39,372 bases of DNA, taken from positions 1 through 39,372 of the forward strand of contig REEN01000035.1 of the NCBI GenBank assembly GCA_007695015.1, given 5' to 3'. The position numbers were made by a program, and so were the translations under genes. This DNA is from Marinilabiliales bacterium (GTDB taxonomy: Bacteria; Bacteroidota; Bacteroidia; Bacteroidales; PUMT01). Shown one piece after another: positions 1 to 7,757 of the stretch (its first letter is position 1; each line of letters opens with the position of its first letter). Under the pieces are notes generated by a model. It did no database searches. It was not told the DNA's origin and saw only the letters and a program-made list of their open reading frames with translations.

Positions 1-191
1 TTCATTCGTATAAAGTATAGTTAGCAAATTGTTTAACAATGTGTTACAAATTCATAATTCGGATATTATGCTTTTCAATCCATGGAACCCGCATGGTTTG
101 TACATGTTATTTTGTCTGCCGAAGGTTGATGCGGGTTTCATAATGTAAATAGTTGATAAGTGTTTGATTTACAATTATAAAATAAAAAATT

Positions 192-220
192 GAATTGACA
201 TCTTTTTTTTTCATAAATTG
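192..220 (+). promoter_or_regulatory. Possible promoter of the GH3 gene
   Basis: TTG at 190-192 (and again at 195-197) lies 16-21 bases upstream of TAAATTG at 214-220, a shortened form of the Bacteroidota -33/-7 pattern TTTG-N19-TAnnTTTG. It would start transcription near 227, about 40 bases before the GH3 start codon. The rest of positions 1-191 is AT-rich and shows no gene or clear repeat. This is a weak match and an inference. Confidence 0.3.
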
Positions 221-264
221 CAGAAGAGATAATATAACGCCTTAAATCTAAACTTTCGTTGATC

Positions 265-2499
265 ATGAAGCTGTTTTTTAAAATCCTTAAAATCTTTGGT
301 TTTAGCCTTCTTGCCCTGGTCATTCTTGTTTCCGGGATTGTTTTGACCGGACTTTGGTACCGTAAGCACGATCTCAGGTTTGACAGGCAGGCTTTCCCCC
401 AGGTGCAGAGCGAAGCCGATATAGACATTCTTGCCGGTGAACTGCTGGAGCAGATGTCGCTCGATGAAAAGCTGTGGCAGCTTTCCGGCGAAAGCCCTTT
501 TATCACCTACCGGCGATTTTTGGGCAGCTGGTTTTTGAAGGATCAGTTCCCGCACATCTTCAGCGGCCGGAACAGGCGTTTGAATATTCCCCCGTTCGTT
601 CTTTCCGACGGTCCCCGCGGCGCCGTTGTGGGCACCGGCAATACCAGCTTCCCTGTTGCAATGGCAAGGGGGGCCTCGTTCGACACCGATATGGAAAGGA
701 GGGTTGGCGATGTCATGGGCATGGAGCTTAGAGCCAACAACACCAACTATCTTGCCGCCCCGTGCATTAACCTGCTGCGTCATCCGGCATGGGGAAGGGC
801 GCAGGAGACATACGGCGAGGATCCCTGGCTGCTGGGGGAGATGGGCCTGGCGCTTGTAAGTGGCGCCCAGAGGCACAACGTGATGGCCTGTGCCAAGCAT
901 TTCGCCGTAAACAGCATCGAGAACTCAAGGTTCTACGTAGATGTCCACATGGATGAGCGCACATTACGGGAGGTTTACCTGCCGCATTTCAAAAAGGTTG
1001 TGCAGGAGGGCAACATTGCTTCCATAATGAGTGCATACAACCGTTTCAGGGGAGAATACTGCGGGCACAGCGAATACCTGCTCACGGAGATACTTCGGGA
1101 GGAGTGGGGGTTTGAGGGATTCGTTTCGAGCGACTGGGTGTTTGGTTTGCGCGATGGTGTCATGGGCATCAATGCCGGGATGGACGTAGAGATGCCGGCC
1201 AGAACATTCTATTCGCCAGGGAGAATAAAGCCTGCCCTTGAAAAGGGTGAGGTAACCATGGAGCAGATTGATGCCATGGTGCTTAGGGTTTTACGTACAA
1301 AACTGCTTTATGCGTTCAGGGATGATATCATGACCTACGATGAGAGCCTGAAAGCGAGCGACAGGAATATCAGCCTGGCAAGGGAGGTTGCAGGAAGGAG
1401 CATGGTACTTGTAAAGAACGAGGGAGTGCTTCCTTTTGACATCAGGGATATACGAACGGTTGCCGTTATCGGTGCACTTGCCGATGTTGAGAATACCGGC
1501 GACAGGGGCAGCAGCCATGTCCGTACCCCATATATTGTCACACCCTGGCAGGGTATCAGCTCTTATGCGGAAGCCAACGGGGTCAGGGCAGTTCTTTATG
1601 ACGGCCATGATGCCGAGGAGGCCCGGCAGGTTGCATCTGAAGCCGATGCGGTGATCGTCGTTGCGGGTTATACTCACGAGGATGAGGGAGAGTTCATGGG
1701 CAGCACAGATGGACCGCCGCCTGATCATACAGGATCTTCAGAAGGCAGATTCACAGCAGGCGGCGACAGGCCGGATCTGCGCCTTAAGCAGCAGGACCGG
1801 GCTCTTATAGCCGCCCTTGCCGGGGTCAATCCGGCAACGGTCGTTACTTATGTCGGGGGCAGTGCGATCATGATGGAAGAGTGGCGTAATGATATACCCG
1901 CCATACTGTTTGCATGGTACGCGGGGATGGAGGGAGGCAATGCCCTGGCAGAAGTACTTTTTGGCGACGTGAATCCTGCAGCCAGACTACCCTTTACCAT
2001 ACCTGTCAATGAGAATGACCTTCCTTTTTTCGACAGGTGGGTTGACAGCATCACCTATGGTTATTATCACGGGTATACCCTTTTTGACAAAAAAGGCTAC
2101 GAGGCTGCCTATCCTTTTGGTCACGGACTGAGTTATACAACTTTCAGCTACGGCAACCTTGAAGTCCTCACACCGGCGATAACCTGTGATGAATCCCTGG
2201 AAGTATCGGTTGAGGTTACCAATACCGGGATAAGGACCGGCGATGAAGTTGTACAATTATACATAGGGTTTGGCAATTCGGCAGCCGACAGGCCGGTGAA
2301 ACTGCTCAGGGGCTTCAGAAGGATTGAGCTTTTGCCGGGAGAGACCCGGCGGGTGGAATTTGAGCTGCCGGCGTCTGAACTTGCCATGTACGATCCGGTT
2401 GCCCGGGAGTGGGTGATCGAGCAGATGGTCTACGAGATATATGCAGGTCCTTCTTCTTCGAAGGATGACCTTCTTGTTTCGGAGTTTGAAGTTTTGTAG
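265..2499 (+). CDS. Glycoside hydrolase family 3 (beta-glucosidase-like), membrane anchored
   Basis: Retaining exo-acting glycosidase of family GH3, which removes terminal beta-linked sugars. The ATG at 265 is preferred to the TTG six bases upstream because it leads straight into a basic residue and a hydrophobic helix (about residues 5-28), so the enzyme is probably tethered in the membrane and faces the periplasm. The (beta/alpha)8 domain contains K211-H212-F (conserved KHF) and SSDW with D290 as the expected nucleophile. The second domain has a GYTHEDEGE stretch where the family acid/base glutamate usually sits, then an insertion rich in G, P and S before GGDR. A fibronectin-III-like C-terminal domain follows the PFGHGLSYT motif. 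At 745 residues, length is normal. Beta-glucosidase or beta-xylosidase specificity cannot be told apart from sequence. No SusCD partner is visible, so it may serve general glycan turnover. Confidence 0.9.
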   Translation: MKLFFKILKIFGFSLLALVILVSGIVLTGLWYRKHDLRFDRQAFPQVQSEADIDILAGELLEQMSLDEKLWQLSGESPFITYRRFLGSWFLKDQFPHIFSGRNRRLNIPPFVLSDGPRGAVVGTGNTSFPVAMARGASFDTDMERRVGDVMGMELRANNTNYLAAPCINLLRHPAWGRAQETYGEDPWLLGEMGLALVSGAQRHNVMACAKHFAVNSIENSRFYVDVHMDERTLREVYLPHFKKVVQEGNIASIMSAYNRFRGEYCGHSEYLLTEILREEWGFEGFVSSDWVFGLRDGVMGINAGMDVEMPARTFYSPGRIKPALEKGEVTMEQIDAMVLRVLRTKLLYAFRDDIMTYDESLKASDRNISLAREVAGRSMVLVKNEGVLPFDIRDIRTVAVIGALADVENTGDRGSSHVRTPYIVTPWQGISSYAEANGVRAVLYDGHDAEEARQVASEADAVIVVAGYTHEDEGEFMGSTDGPPPDHTGSSEGRFTAGGDRPDLRLKQQDRALIAALAGVNPATVVTYVGGSAIMMEEWRNDIPAILFAWYAGMEGGNALAEVLFGDVNPAARLPFTIPVNENDLPFFDRWVDSITYGYYHGYTLFDKKGYEAAYPFGHGLSYTTFSYGNLEVLTPAITCDESLEVSVEVTNTGIRTGDEVVQLYIGFGNSAADRPVKLLRGFRRIELLPGETRRVEFELPASELAMYDPVAREWVIEQMVYEIYAGPSSSKDDLLVSEFEVL

Positions 2500-2609
2500 G
2501 GTCTTCTGGTCTGAACGTGCAGCGGTATTGTGCAGGGCACGGTCAGGACCCGGATCATCTGGCAGGTATATTATTCAGGTCAAATTGTCTTTAAAATAAA
2601 ATCAGGTTT

Positions 2610-4856
2610 ATGAATATAGCATTTATAGGTACTTACCCGCCAAGAAAGTGCGGAATTGGCACATTTACAAAAAATATGGTAAAGGCGATACTGGCGAATA
2701 CCGGGCATAAGAATCCGCACGAAAGCATGATGATCGTGGCATTGAACGAAGATAACCAGGAGTTTGATTATCCGCCCGAGGTTAAGTTTACCATACGGCA
2801 GAACCGGCAGCGGGATTATGCCGATGCTGCAAGATATATCAACTTCAGCGAAACTGATCTGTGCATACTCGAACACGAATTCGGCATCTACGGCGGCGAC
2901 GACGGGGTCTACATCCTGCCCCTGCTTCACAGGCTGGAGGTCCCGCTGATCGTTACCTTCCACACAGTGCTGAAGGAACCTTCCTATACACAGCGGTCCA
3001 TCGTCGAGGAGATCGGGAAGAAGGCAGCCCGCATAGTGGTAATGAGCCGTCGCGCATTTACCTTTCTCAGGGAGATATATCACATACCCGCCGAAAAGAT
3101 TGAGGTCATTGAACATGGTGTTCCTGAATTTGAAAAGCTTTCGCGGAAAAAGGCGAAAGAGAGGTTCGGGCTCGAGGAGAGAAAGGTGCTGCTGACATTC
3201 GGACTCCTGGGGAGGAGTAAGGGAGTGGAGACCGTTATCAACGCATTGCCTGCCATTGTTGAAAAACATCCCGACGTGCTGTATATTGTGCTTGGGGCAA
3301 CCCATCCATCGGTGCTGCGGCATACCGGCGAGGAGTACCGTAATTTTCTCAGGCGTATTGTCAAGACCAAAGGACTTGAAAAGCATGTATACTTCAACAA
3401 TGAATTTGTGGCCGAGGACAGGTTATTTGAATACCTGAGTGCCACAGATGTATACATAACGCCCTATCCCAATGAGGCACAGATTACCAGCGGTACGCTG
3501 TCATATGCTGTCGGTTCAGGTTGTGCTGTTGTTTCCACGCCCTACTGGCATGCCCAGGAGCTTCTCGGGAACGGAAGGGGGCGGCTGTTCGATTTCAGGG
3601 ATACCGCGCAGCTTGCCTCAATAGTTGATGAGCTGCTGTCAGATCCCGAAAAACTTTCCGCGCTAAGGGAAAAATCAAGAGAATACGGCAAAAAACTCAG
3701 GTGGCCAAAAATTGGCAAGCAGTACCTGTACCTTGCCGAGTTTGTGTGTGACAACTGGGAAAAAGAGCCAAAGCCCGAAAAGCAGGCAATAGACCTGTCG
3801 CTTATGCCTTCATATGATCTTTCACATGTTAAAAGGCTTACCGACGACACCGGTATAGTGCAGCATGCCAAATACGGCATCCCCAACCTCAAGGAGGGAT
3901 ATTGTGTAGACGACAACTCCCGGGCACTCCTGATGTCCATCCTTGCCTGGAGGCAGAACAGGGACGAGGATTCCCTCAAGCTGATGCCTGTCTATCTCAG
4001 TTTCCTCCACTATATGCAGAGAGAGGACGGTAATTTCAGGAATTTTCTCAGTTTCAGCCGGCAGTTCCTGGATGAGCATGGTTCGGAAGATTCTTTCGGC
4101 CGTTCTGTATGGGCGCTCGCCTATCTTATAAGATTTGCACCCAATGATGCCTTCAAGCAGATAGGCAGGGAAATATTCTTCAGGTCGGTGCCTCATTTTG
4201 ATAATCTGCAATCGTTAAGAGGTATAGCTAACACTGTGATTGGGATATGTTATTACCTTAAAGCGACTCCTGATGATGAGGCGATGGTGAAAAAGATGAA
4301 GAGCCTGGTATCGGTTATCATGGAGGCATATAAAGACAACCGGGACGGGGACTGGCAATGGTTTGAAAAGATAATGACATATGATAATGCCATCCTTCCA
4401 CTTGCTCTCTTTTCAGCCTATGAGATAACCGGTGAGGATGAAATGCTTAATATTGCCATTGAATCAACTACTTTTTTGGAATCGGTTACTTTCAGGAACG
4501 GATGTCTGGTACCCGTCGGCAACCAGGGATGGTACGAGAAGGGGGGCAGAGTTCCGGAATTCGACCAGCAATCCATTGACGTTATGGCAATGGTGCTGAT
4601 GTACTACAGGGCTTTCCAGGTGACTATGGACCGCACCTGTATAGAGAAGATGTTTGCTTCATACCTCTGGTTCCTTGGAGAAAATTCACTCCGGCTACCA
4701 CTTTATGATCATGAGACCTGTGGTGGATGTGACGGACTTGAAAGGCAGGGGGTGAACAGGAACCAGGGGGCTGAAAGCACCCTTGCGTACTGGATATCAC
4801 ATCTTACCGTGCTTGCCGCGCAGGAGAAGGAGCACCTGCTCATCGGCAACCAGTGA
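2610..4856 (+). CDS. GT4-type glycosyltransferase fused to an alpha/alpha-barrel (glycosidase-like) C-terminal domain
   Basis: The N-terminal half (about residues 1-375) is a GT-B glycosyltransferase of the GT4 kind. It opens with FIGTYPPRKCGIGTF, has the sugar-nucleotide-side stretch LTFGLLGRSKGVETVI, and a donor-site region YPNEAQITSGTLSYAVG that stands where GT4 enzymes carry the E-x7-E motif. About residues 385-748 form a second domain rich in helices and aromatic residues (for example DDNSRALLMSILAW and DGDWQWFEKIMTYDN), resembling the six-hairpin glycosidase fold of proteins that act on unsaturated or N-acyl sugars. No signal peptide is visible, so it should be cytoplasmic. The start has no strong ribosome-binding site, as is usual in this phylum. 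It lies 110 bases after the GH3 gene on the same strand. The transferase half is secure; the role of the C-terminal half and the substrates are unknown. Confidence 0.85.
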   Translation: MNIAFIGTYPPRKCGIGTFTKNMVKAILANTGHKNPHESMMIVALNEDNQEFDYPPEVKFTIRQNRQRDYADAARYINFSETDLCILEHEFGIYGGDDGVYILPLLHRLEVPLIVTFHTVLKEPSYTQRSIVEEIGKKAARIVVMSRRAFTFLREIYHIPAEKIEVIEHGVPEFEKLSRKKAKERFGLEERKVLLTFGLLGRSKGVETVINALPAIVEKHPDVLYIVLGATHPSVLRHTGEEYRNFLRRIVKTKGLEKHVYFNNEFVAEDRLFEYLSATDVYITPYPNEAQITSGTLSYAVGSGCAVVSTPYWHAQELLGNGRGRLFDFRDTAQLASIVDELLSDPEKLSALREKSREYGKKLRWPKIGKQYLYLAEFVCDNWEKEPKPEKQAIDLSLMPSYDLSHVKRLTDDTGIVQHAKYGIPNLKEGYCVDDNSRALLMSILAWRQNRDEDSLKLMPVYLSFLHYMQREDGNFRNFLSFSRQFLDEHGSEDSFGRSVWALAYLIRFAPNDAFKQIGREIFFRSVPHFDNLQSLRGIANTVIGICYYLKATPDDEAMVKKMKSLVSVIMEAYKDNRDGDWQWFEKIMTYDNAILPLALFSAYEITGEDEMLNIAIESTTFLESVTFRNGCLVPVGNQGWYEKGGRVPEFDQQSIDVMAMVLMYYRAFQVTMDRTCIEKMFASYLWFLGENSLRLPLYDHETCGGCDGLERQGVNRNQGAESTLAYWISHLTVLAAQEKEHLLIGNQ

Positions 4857-5005
4857 CAGGGGTATATTTTATATAGAACCACACAAGGGCGTACGTTACG
4901 ATGTAGTTCAACCTGAAGGCCCGGAGCAATGGTAGATGACCAGTTGACTTACCAGTTCCGCCGGATTGTGTCAGAACCTTGAAAATGGATCTATTCAGGA
5001 TGAAA

Positions 5006-5398
5006 TCACTCGCGCCGGTAACTTCTTGTCTCCCCGTGATATACCCGTCTGCTGGGCGGGGGAGGTCCCAGCAGTTGCTCTATCAGGTAGGTGGCAGCCG
5101 ACAACAGAATGCTGAACAGTATTGCCTTCCAGAAAGTTTCAACAAAAAAGCCCCGCACCCATGCTCCGGCCATCCATATTATCAGTCCGTTAATTACGAG
5201 AAGGAACAACCCGAAAGTTAATATGGTTACCGGTATGGTCAGAACTATCAGGATCGGTTTTACTATCAGATTGAGGATGGCTAGCAGGAGAGCCACCCAT
5301 AATGCGGTGGTGAATGAGACAACCTCTACTCCGGGTATAAGCCATGCAATTCCCATAATGGCGATTGCGATCAGTATGAATTTGGTTATTGTGCGCAT
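5006..5398 (-). CDS. Four-helix membrane protein, phage-holin-4_2 superfamily (YvlD-like)
   Basis: A 130-residue protein made almost entirely of four hydrophobic segments (about residues 5-22, 28-50, 53-77 and 86-112), with the NLIVKPILIVLTIPVTILTFGLF signature region (from about residue 43) of the family formerly named after mycobacteriophage holins. Chromosomal members such as YvlD are ordinary inner-membrane proteins, and nothing phage-like lies nearby. The cytoplasmic tail is short and rich in proline and arginine. It is transcribed divergently from tex across 94 bases. Its molecular function is not established. Confidence 0.85.
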   Translation of the reverse strand: MRTITKFILIAIAIMGIAWLIPGVEVVSFTTALWVALLLAILNLIVKPILIVLTIPVTILTFGLFLLVINGLIIWMAGAWVRGFFVETFWKAILFSILLSAATYLIEQLLGPPPPSRRVYHGETRSYRRE

Positions 5399-5420
5399 AG
5401 GGTTAAGTATGGTTTCTTAA

Positions 5421-5428
5421 CAAAGGTA
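5421..5428 (-). promoter_or_regulatory. Candidate -7 element for the four-helix membrane protein
   Basis: On the minus strand this reads TACCTTTG, an exact match to the Bacteroidota -7 pattern TAnnTTTG, 23 bases upstream of the ATG. No convincing TTTG -33 box is seen at the expected distance. Confidence 0.4.
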
Positions 5429-5452
5429 TATAAATCGGCAGATAAAAAGGAT

Positions 5453-5460
5453 TAACTTTG
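5453..5460 (+). promoter_or_regulatory. Candidate -7 element for tex
   Basis: TAACTTTG matches TAnnTTTG exactly and lies about 33 bases before the tex start, back to back with the minus-strand element at 5421-5428. The -33 half is not evident. Confidence 0.4.
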
Positions 5461-5492
5461 GAGATTTTAAAAAAAGTTGGAGCGGTAGTGTG

Positions 5493-7622
5493 ATGAACAG
5501 ACTACATGTACACAGGATAGCGAATGAACTGGACCTTAACCCGGCGCAGGTTGAGAACACCATAAAGCTGCTGGCAGAGGGCTCAACTGTTCCCTTTATC
5601 AGCAGGTACAGGAAAGAGCTCACGGGCAGTCTTGATGAGGTAATGATTGCCGAAATAAAGGATAAGGCAGGCAAGCTTGCCGAGATGGATAAGCGCAGGG
5701 ATGCGATCCTTAAATCTCTTGAGGACCAGGGCAATCTCACTCCTGAATTGAAGCAGAAGATCGGCAGTGCGCAGAGTATTACTGAGCTGGAAGACATCTA
5801 CCTGCCTTACAGGCCCAAGAGGAAGACAAGGGCCTCGGTCGCAAGGGAGCGCGGACTGGAACCTCTGGCTGTGATTATGATGGAGCAACGTTTTAATGAT
5901 CTGGACGAAAGGGCTTTGAAGTTTTTGTCAGACGAAGTCCCCGAAGTCCCCGATGCGTTGCAGGGGGCGAGGGATATCGTTGCCGAATGGGTAAGTGAAA
6001 ACCAGGATGCACGTAATCGCATAAGGGGACTTTTTGAAAGGGAAGCAGTCATAACCTCCAGGATTGTAAGGAACATGGAGGAGGAAGGTGCCAAGTTCAG
6101 AGACTACTTCAGCTTTGAAGAGAGGCTCGCACGTTGCCCGTCACACAGAATTCTTGCGTTGAGAAGGGGCGAGGAGGAGGGTGTATTGAAACTCTCAATC
6201 GAGCCTCCTGTTGAGAAGGCACTGGAGATTCTTCACCGTTTGTTTGTAAAGGGCAGTAAAGAATCTTCCCGGCAGGTTGAGGAAGCGGTAAATGACAGCT
6301 ACAGGAGGTTGCTGGGGCCCTCAATTGAGAATGAATTCCGATCGTTCTCGAAGGAGAAAGCCGATACTGAAGCGATATCTGTCTTTGCCGAAAACCTGAG
6401 GCAGCTTTTGCTTGCACCGCCATTGGGGCAAAAACGTATCCTGGCAATAGATCCTGGTTACCGTACCGGTTGCAAGGTTGTTTGCCTTGATGAGCAGGGC
6501 AACCTGCTGCACAATGAGACAATTTACCCCCACCCGCCTCAGAGTGAGGGCCGGATGGCTGCAAAAAAGATAGCCTCGCTTGTCAACCAGTACAAAATTG
6601 AGGCAATATCCATCGGTAACGGCACCGCATCGCGTGAAACCGAGAACTTCATCAGGAAGGTTAAATTTGACAGGGATGTCAGTGTCTTCATGGTAAATGA
6701 GAGCGGGGCATCTGTCTATTCGGCATCACAGGTTGCAAGAGAAGAGTTCCCCGGTTATGATGTAACCGTGCGCGGAGCCGTATCAATAGGACGAAGGCTC
6801 TCTGATCCCCTCGCCGAACTGGTTAAGATAGATCCGAAGTCCATAGGGGTGGGCCAGTATCAGCATGATGTCGATCAGGGAAGGCTTAAGACCGGACTCG
6901 ACCAGGTGGTGGAGAGTTGCGTGAACCTGGTGGGTGTTAATCTCAATACAGCAAGCAGGCACTTGCTCACATATGTATCCGGACTTGGTCCCCAGTTGGC
7001 CGGAAATATTGTTGAATTCCGCAAAGAGAACGGACCCTTTGCATCAAGAGAAGATCTGAAAGGGGTCCCAAGGCTGGGAGCAAAGGCATTTGAGCAGTGT
7101 GCAGGTTTCCTCCGTATTCCCGGTGCACCTAATCAGCTTGATAATTCGGCTGTCCACCCCGAGTCCTATAATATTGTCGAACGTATGGCCGGAGATATGG
7201 GCGCAGCCATTGAGGACCTGATAAAGAAGAAGGAAATACGGGAAAAACTTGATTTGAATAAATATGTAACAGAAACCACGGGATTACCTACACTTAATGA
7301 TATAATGGCCGAGCTGGCCAAGCCCGGAAGGGACCCCCGCAGCAAGATTGAGGTTTTTGAGTTCTCACCCGATGTTTTCGGTATTGGCGACCTGAAGCCG
7401 GGGTTGGTTCTTCCCGGAATAGTCACCAATATAACTAATTTCGGAGCTTTTGTCGATATTGGTGTAAAGCAGGACGGACTGGTGCATATATCGCAGATGG
7501 CCGACAGGTTCGTAAAAAATCCCAATGATGTGGTTAAGCTCCATCAGAGTGTGAGGGTAAAGGTACTGGAGGTGGATGAAGCCCGCAAACGCATTCAGCT
7601 TAGCATGAAGGGCCTGAACTGA
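5493..7622 (+). CDS. tex: Tex, RNA-binding transcription accessory protein
   Basis: Tex binds nucleic acid and is linked to transcription and, in several bacteria, stress or toxin expression. The full domain order is visible: an N-terminal helical/HtH region starting HRIANELDLNPAQVENTI, a YqgF-like RNase H fold from about residue 315 (ILAIDPGYRTGCK), tandem helix-hairpin-helix motifs around residues 490-560 (YVSGLGPQLAGNIVEFR then GVPRLGAKAFEQCAG), and an S1 domain from about residue 636 (GIVTNITNFGAFVDIGV). At about 709 residues it is close to the usual family length. ATG at 5493 is preceded directly by an in-frame GTG at 5490, and either could be used. It is cytoplasmic and apparently monocistronic. 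Confidence 0.96.
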   Translation: MNRLHVHRIANELDLNPAQVENTIKLLAEGSTVPFISRYRKELTGSLDEVMIAEIKDKAGKLAEMDKRRDAILKSLEDQGNLTPELKQKIGSAQSITELEDIYLPYRPKRKTRASVARERGLEPLAVIMMEQRFNDLDERALKFLSDEVPEVPDALQGARDIVAEWVSENQDARNRIRGLFEREAVITSRIVRNMEEEGAKFRDYFSFEERLARCPSHRILALRRGEEEGVLKLSIEPPVEKALEILHRLFVKGSKESSRQVEEAVNDSYRRLLGPSIENEFRSFSKEKADTEAISVFAENLRQLLLAPPLGQKRILAIDPGYRTGCKVVCLDEQGNLLHNETIYPHPPQSEGRMAAKKIASLVNQYKIEAISIGNGTASRETENFIRKVKFDRDVSVFMVNESGASVYSASQVAREEFPGYDVTVRGAVSIGRRLSDPLAELVKIDPKSIGVGQYQHDVDQGRLKTGLDQVVESCVNLVGVNLNTASRHLLTYVSGLGPQLAGNIVEFRKENGPFASREDLKGVPRLGAKAFEQCAGFLRIPGAPNQLDNSAVHPESYNIVERMAGDMGAAIEDLIKKKEIREKLDLNKYVTETTGLPTLNDIMAELAKPGRDPRSKIEVFEFSPDVFGIGDLKPGLVLPGIVTNITNFGAFVDIGVKQDGLVHISQMADRFVKNPNDVVKLHQSVRVKVLEVDEARKRIQLSMKGLN

Positions 7623-7655
7623 GTGCCGGGAATTATTTATTATCCTCATATAGTA

Positions 7656-7684
7656 TTGTTTTTATAAGTATATTTATAATTTTG
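7656..7684 (+). promoter_or_regulatory. Predicted promoter of the DUF4914-type gene
   Basis: TTG at 7656-7658 and TAATTTTG at 7677-7684 are separated by 18 bases, close to the Bacteroidota consensus TTTG-N19-TAnnTTTG. Transcription would begin near 7691, giving a leader of roughly 65 bases. The position in the gap between tex and the next gene supports an independent transcript. Confidence 0.55.
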
Positions 7685-7757
7685 CGGCGGTTTATGGGTG
7701 TGGTTTATTGATCGAATGCATAATTAAATTTTTGATTATTTAACCTCTTAATCTATC

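Noticed and set aside
211-900. Long minus-strand open frame opposite the GH3 gene (229 codons)
   Set aside because: It lies fully inside a GH3 frame with clear catalytic motifs, and its translation has no recognisable domain. It is a shadow of GC-rich third positions.
5006-5398. Phage holin as a sign of a prophage
   Set aside because: The family name is historical. No lysin, terminase, portal or integrase is present, and the gene faces tex as in ordinary chromosomes.
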